Shown: positions 14,599 through 15,767 of the stretch, piece after piece
Position numbering within the stretch: the first letter of the stretch is position 1
How the letters are laid out: every line of letters starts with the position of its first letter
Assembly: GCA_964551475.1 (NCBI GenBank)
Contig: CAZKCI010000030.1
Span: forward strand, 1-15,767
Reading direction: 5' to 3'
DNA length: 15,767 nucleotides
DNA from: CAZKCI01 sp964551475
GTDB taxonomy: Bacteria; Auribacterota; Erginobacteria; Erginobacterales; CAZKCI01
Position numbers and translations under genes: made by a program
The notes under the pieces: generated by a model
The model's database searches: none
What the model saw: the letters and a program-made list of their open reading frames with translations, nothing else
Told to the model about the DNA's origin: nothing

Positions 14599-14603
14599 GA
14601 CGC

Positions 14604-14630
14604 GGATCGCGGCAAGATGCCGCTCCCACA
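14604..14630 (-). repeat. Single REP-like element 5 nt after the beta-helix B stop codon
   Basis: Inverted copy: GATCC tail complement, stem GCGGC/GCCGC, then TCCCACA. It is followed directly by GAAACAGTAACTGA. The element plus this flank recurs at 14823-14864 with one mismatch. Confidence 0.7.
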
Positions 14631-14632
14631 TG

Positions 14633-14716
14633 AAACAGTAACTGATCAGTAACTGAAGACGATGTAATCAGTCATCAGTAACTGATCACTGATTACTTCT
14701 TCTGGGGTTACTGTTT
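14633..14716. repeat. Palindromic AGTAACTGATCA-word tract 1
   Basis: AAACAGTAAC (14633-14642) is the exact reverse complement of GTTACTGTTT (14707-14716). Between them are more CAGTAACTGATCA and TGATCACTGATTAC words that can pair in several ways. T5 (14714-14718) ends the right arm, so on the plus strand it could act as a terminator for the beta-helix genes. Confidence 0.65.
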
Positions 14717-14719
14717 TTC

Positions 14720-14750
14720 TGTGGGACCCCGACCTCCGGTCGGGGGATCC
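14720..14750 (+). repeat. REP-like element with a replaced 8-bp stem
   Basis: Same head TGTGGGA (14720-14726) and tail GATCC (14746-14750), but the stem is CCCCGACC/GGTCGGGG (14727-14734, 14738-14745) around a 3-nt loop. Stem sequence and length differ from other copies while pairing is perfect. Confidence 0.65.
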
Positions 14751-14784
14751 AGGACTGCTCGGATCGCGCAATCGCTAGCGAGGC

Positions 14785-14849
14785 TGTGGGAGGGGCATTC
14801 CTGCCCCGATCCAAGCTGTCTCGGATCGCGGCAAGATGCCGCTCCCACA
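14785..14849. repeat. REP-like pair 3 (head-to-head)
   Basis: Forward element 14785-14812 (TGTGGGA, stem GGGGC/GCCCC, GATCC) and inverted element 14823-14849 (stem GCGGC/GCCGC), with a 10-nt gap as in pairs 1 and 2. A degenerate GGATCGCG fragment lies just upstream at 14761. Confidence 0.72.
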
Positions 14850-14853
14850 CGAA

Positions 14854-14949
14854 ACAGTAACTGAAGAAGAAGTGATCAGTTACCGATCACTGTTTATCGG
14901 CGATCCCGAGCGATAGCGAGGGACTGATCACTTCATTTTCTTTTACTGT
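14854..14949. repeat. Nested palindromic tract 2 in the convergent spacer
   Basis: ACAGTAA (14854-14860) pairs with TTACTGT (14943-14949). GAAGTGATCAGT (14869-14880) pairs with ACTGATCACTTC (14923-14934), a perfect 12 bp. CCGAT (14883-14887) pairs with ATCGG (14896-14900). The result is a three-level cruciform. It closes the convergent spacer against the minus-strand gene and contains the stop codon of that gene's possible -1 frame extension. Confidence 0.65.
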
Positions 14950-15049
14950 CTTCTCCCCCCCTGGCGATGTCGGTCCGGACGAACATATACAGCCGGGAGG
15001 TCGCGAACAGGATCTCGCGCAGAACCGGCCTACAGAGCTTGGCCCCTAT
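14933..15049 (-). other. Coding-like remnant or -1 frame extension of the membrane protein gene
   Basis: Past the TAG of the membrane protein gene, the -1 frame stays open for 38 codons (IGAKLCRPVLREILFATSRL, then YMFVRTDIARGGEDSKRK) to a TGA at 14933-14935. In its first 30 or so codons about nine of ten third positions are G or C, like real genes here, whereas the frame of the upstream gene looks non-coding. Either a -1 shift on the A7 run joins the two, or this is a leftover gene end. It resembles nothing I recognise. Confidence 0.35.
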
Positions 15050-15672
15050 TTTTTTCTCTCGTCGATCAGCCAGGCCATGATAATCAAAACCAGCGTAGCC
15101 AGCGTGAGCGCCAGCTTATTGATGAGCAACCGGTCGAACTCGATGTCATTCCCGATGAAGGTGAAGGTGGGACTCGTCCACCAGATCATCTCGACCGCGC
15201 CGGTGATGAGCAGGGACAGCCCCAGCCAAGCCGACCTTTTGCCGTAGAGAACGGCGCCGATCGCGAATAGCCCCGCTCCGAAGATCCAGAAGATGCGAAG
15301 TTCCCTGATCTTCTCGCTCTTCTCTTCCCAATCCCGGATCGCCCCCTTCAGATCCGACGCCCTTTCATACTCTTCCTCATGCTCCTCGCGAAAACGGTCC
15401 CTGACCACGTCCCTCTCGTCCTTGGTCAGGTTCCTCTCCGCCTTTTTGCGCTCCTCGTCCAGCGCGTCCACTCTCTTCTTGGCCGCGTCATACTGCGATA
15501 CCAGTTCGTTGAGCGAGATCGCCTCCTTGATGGACTTCGTCGTCTCGGTTTCCTCGAAGGCATCCAGGACCGAAGTCCTCGGCTCGAGATAGCGGACGTA
15601 GACGTGGCGAAGAGCCTGCGTAGCCAGCGTGAACACCGCCAGTACGAACAGCGTGGTCTTGAGCGCTTTCAT
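15046..15672 (-). CDS. Membrane protein with central coiled coil, function unknown
   Basis: 208-aa protein that I do not recognise. It has an N-terminal membrane segment (about 7-21, after MKALKT), then a long, highly charged helical region (about 43-125, rich in E/K/R/D) likely to form a coiled coil. Three more membrane segments follow at about 128-143, 148-166 and 184-203, ending in DERKK. I chose the ATG at 15672 because AAGGAGGG sits 4 nt upstream; an in-frame ATG at 15693 lacks such a site. With four segments both ends may face the cytoplasm and the coiled coil the periplasm (inference). It converges with the beta-helix genes. The stop codon directly follows a run of seven A, and a coding-like stretch continues in the -1 frame. 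Confidence 0.75.
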   Translation of the reverse strand: MKALKTTLFVLAVFTLATQALRHVYVRYLEPRTSVLDAFEETETTKSIKEAISLNELVSQYDAAKKRVDALDEERKKAERNLTKDERDVVRDRFREEHEEEYERASDLKGAIRDWEEKSEKIRELRIFWIFGAGLFAIGAVLYGKRSAWLGLSLLITGAVEMIWWTSPTFTFIGNDIEFDRLLINKLALTLATLVLIIMAWLIDERKK

Positions 15673-15767
15673 CAATCCCTCCTTCGCAACCATGCAATCG
15701 CCGTAGGCCGGGTCCCCGCCGTCGCGCTCCGCGCTATGGCGGGCAGGCCCAGCCCGGTGTTCATCAT

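Noticed and set aside
15673..15767. Small minus-strand frame from the window edge, whose TGA would overlap the membrane protein ATG (TGATG)
   Set aside because: It has about 31 codons ending LRRRD, with no recognisable content, and lies in GC-palindromic sequence (GCGCGGAGCGCG). It could be the end of an upstream gene but cannot be supported from this fragment.

Overview
The window is about 15.8 kb of high-GC DNA, strongly G/C at third codon positions. It fits an uncultured Gram-negative bacterium: it has a Tat-exported phosphoesterase, exported proteins with Sec signals, a molybdenum hydroxylase and a sphingolipid-type gene set. The phylum cannot be read from the sequence. The secreted proteins with FG-GAP/VCBS-like repeats and the REP-rich spacers recall deep-branching candidate phyla, but that is only an impression. 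There are no rRNA or tRNA genes, CRISPR arrays, insertion sequences or integrases.

Region 1 (1-8602, all minus strand, read right to left) looks like one long operon. It starts at a good sigma-70-type promoter (TTGCTC, 17 nt, TATAAT). The order is: exported protein of unknown function, XdhC maturation factor, large molybdopterin subunit, [2Fe-2S] subunit, FAD subunit, MocA-like cytidylyltransferase, cysteine-synthase-family enzyme, free-standing pyruvate-kinase C-terminal-domain protein, and a Tat-exported metallophosphoesterase cut by the window edge. The core is a three-subunit xanthine-dehydrogenase-family hydroxylase plus two cofactor-maturation proteins. Its substrate is unknown.

Region 2 (8668-12272, plus strand) reads as a bacterial ceramide pathway: an extended SDR reductase (CerR-like), serine palmitoyltransferase (Spt) 2 nt downstream, and, after a repeat-filled gap, a GNAT-type acyltransferase resembling bacterial ceramide synthase (bCerS).

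Region 3 (12353-14598, plus strand) holds two tandem paralogous secreted proteins. Each has a signal peptide, two FG-GAP-like repeats and a cysteine-rich right-handed beta-helix. Their 5' parts are nearly identical and their helix parts have diverged.

Region 4 (14599-15767) is a 447-bp convergent spacer full of palindromes, followed by a minus-strand membrane/coiled-coil protein. That gene ends on an A7 run, and a coding-like stretch continues in the -1 frame.

Two kinds of repeat mark the spacers. REP-like hairpins (TGTGGGA head, variable but always self-complementary stem, GATCC tail) occur only between 10966 and 14849, several as head-to-head pairs. Separately, several junctions carry palindromic or iterated tracts built from a short word that differs from place to place (CGTGTAA, GGGAC, AACCGTTGAAC, TGATCAC). 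One tract runs into the 3' end of a gene and encodes its last residues.
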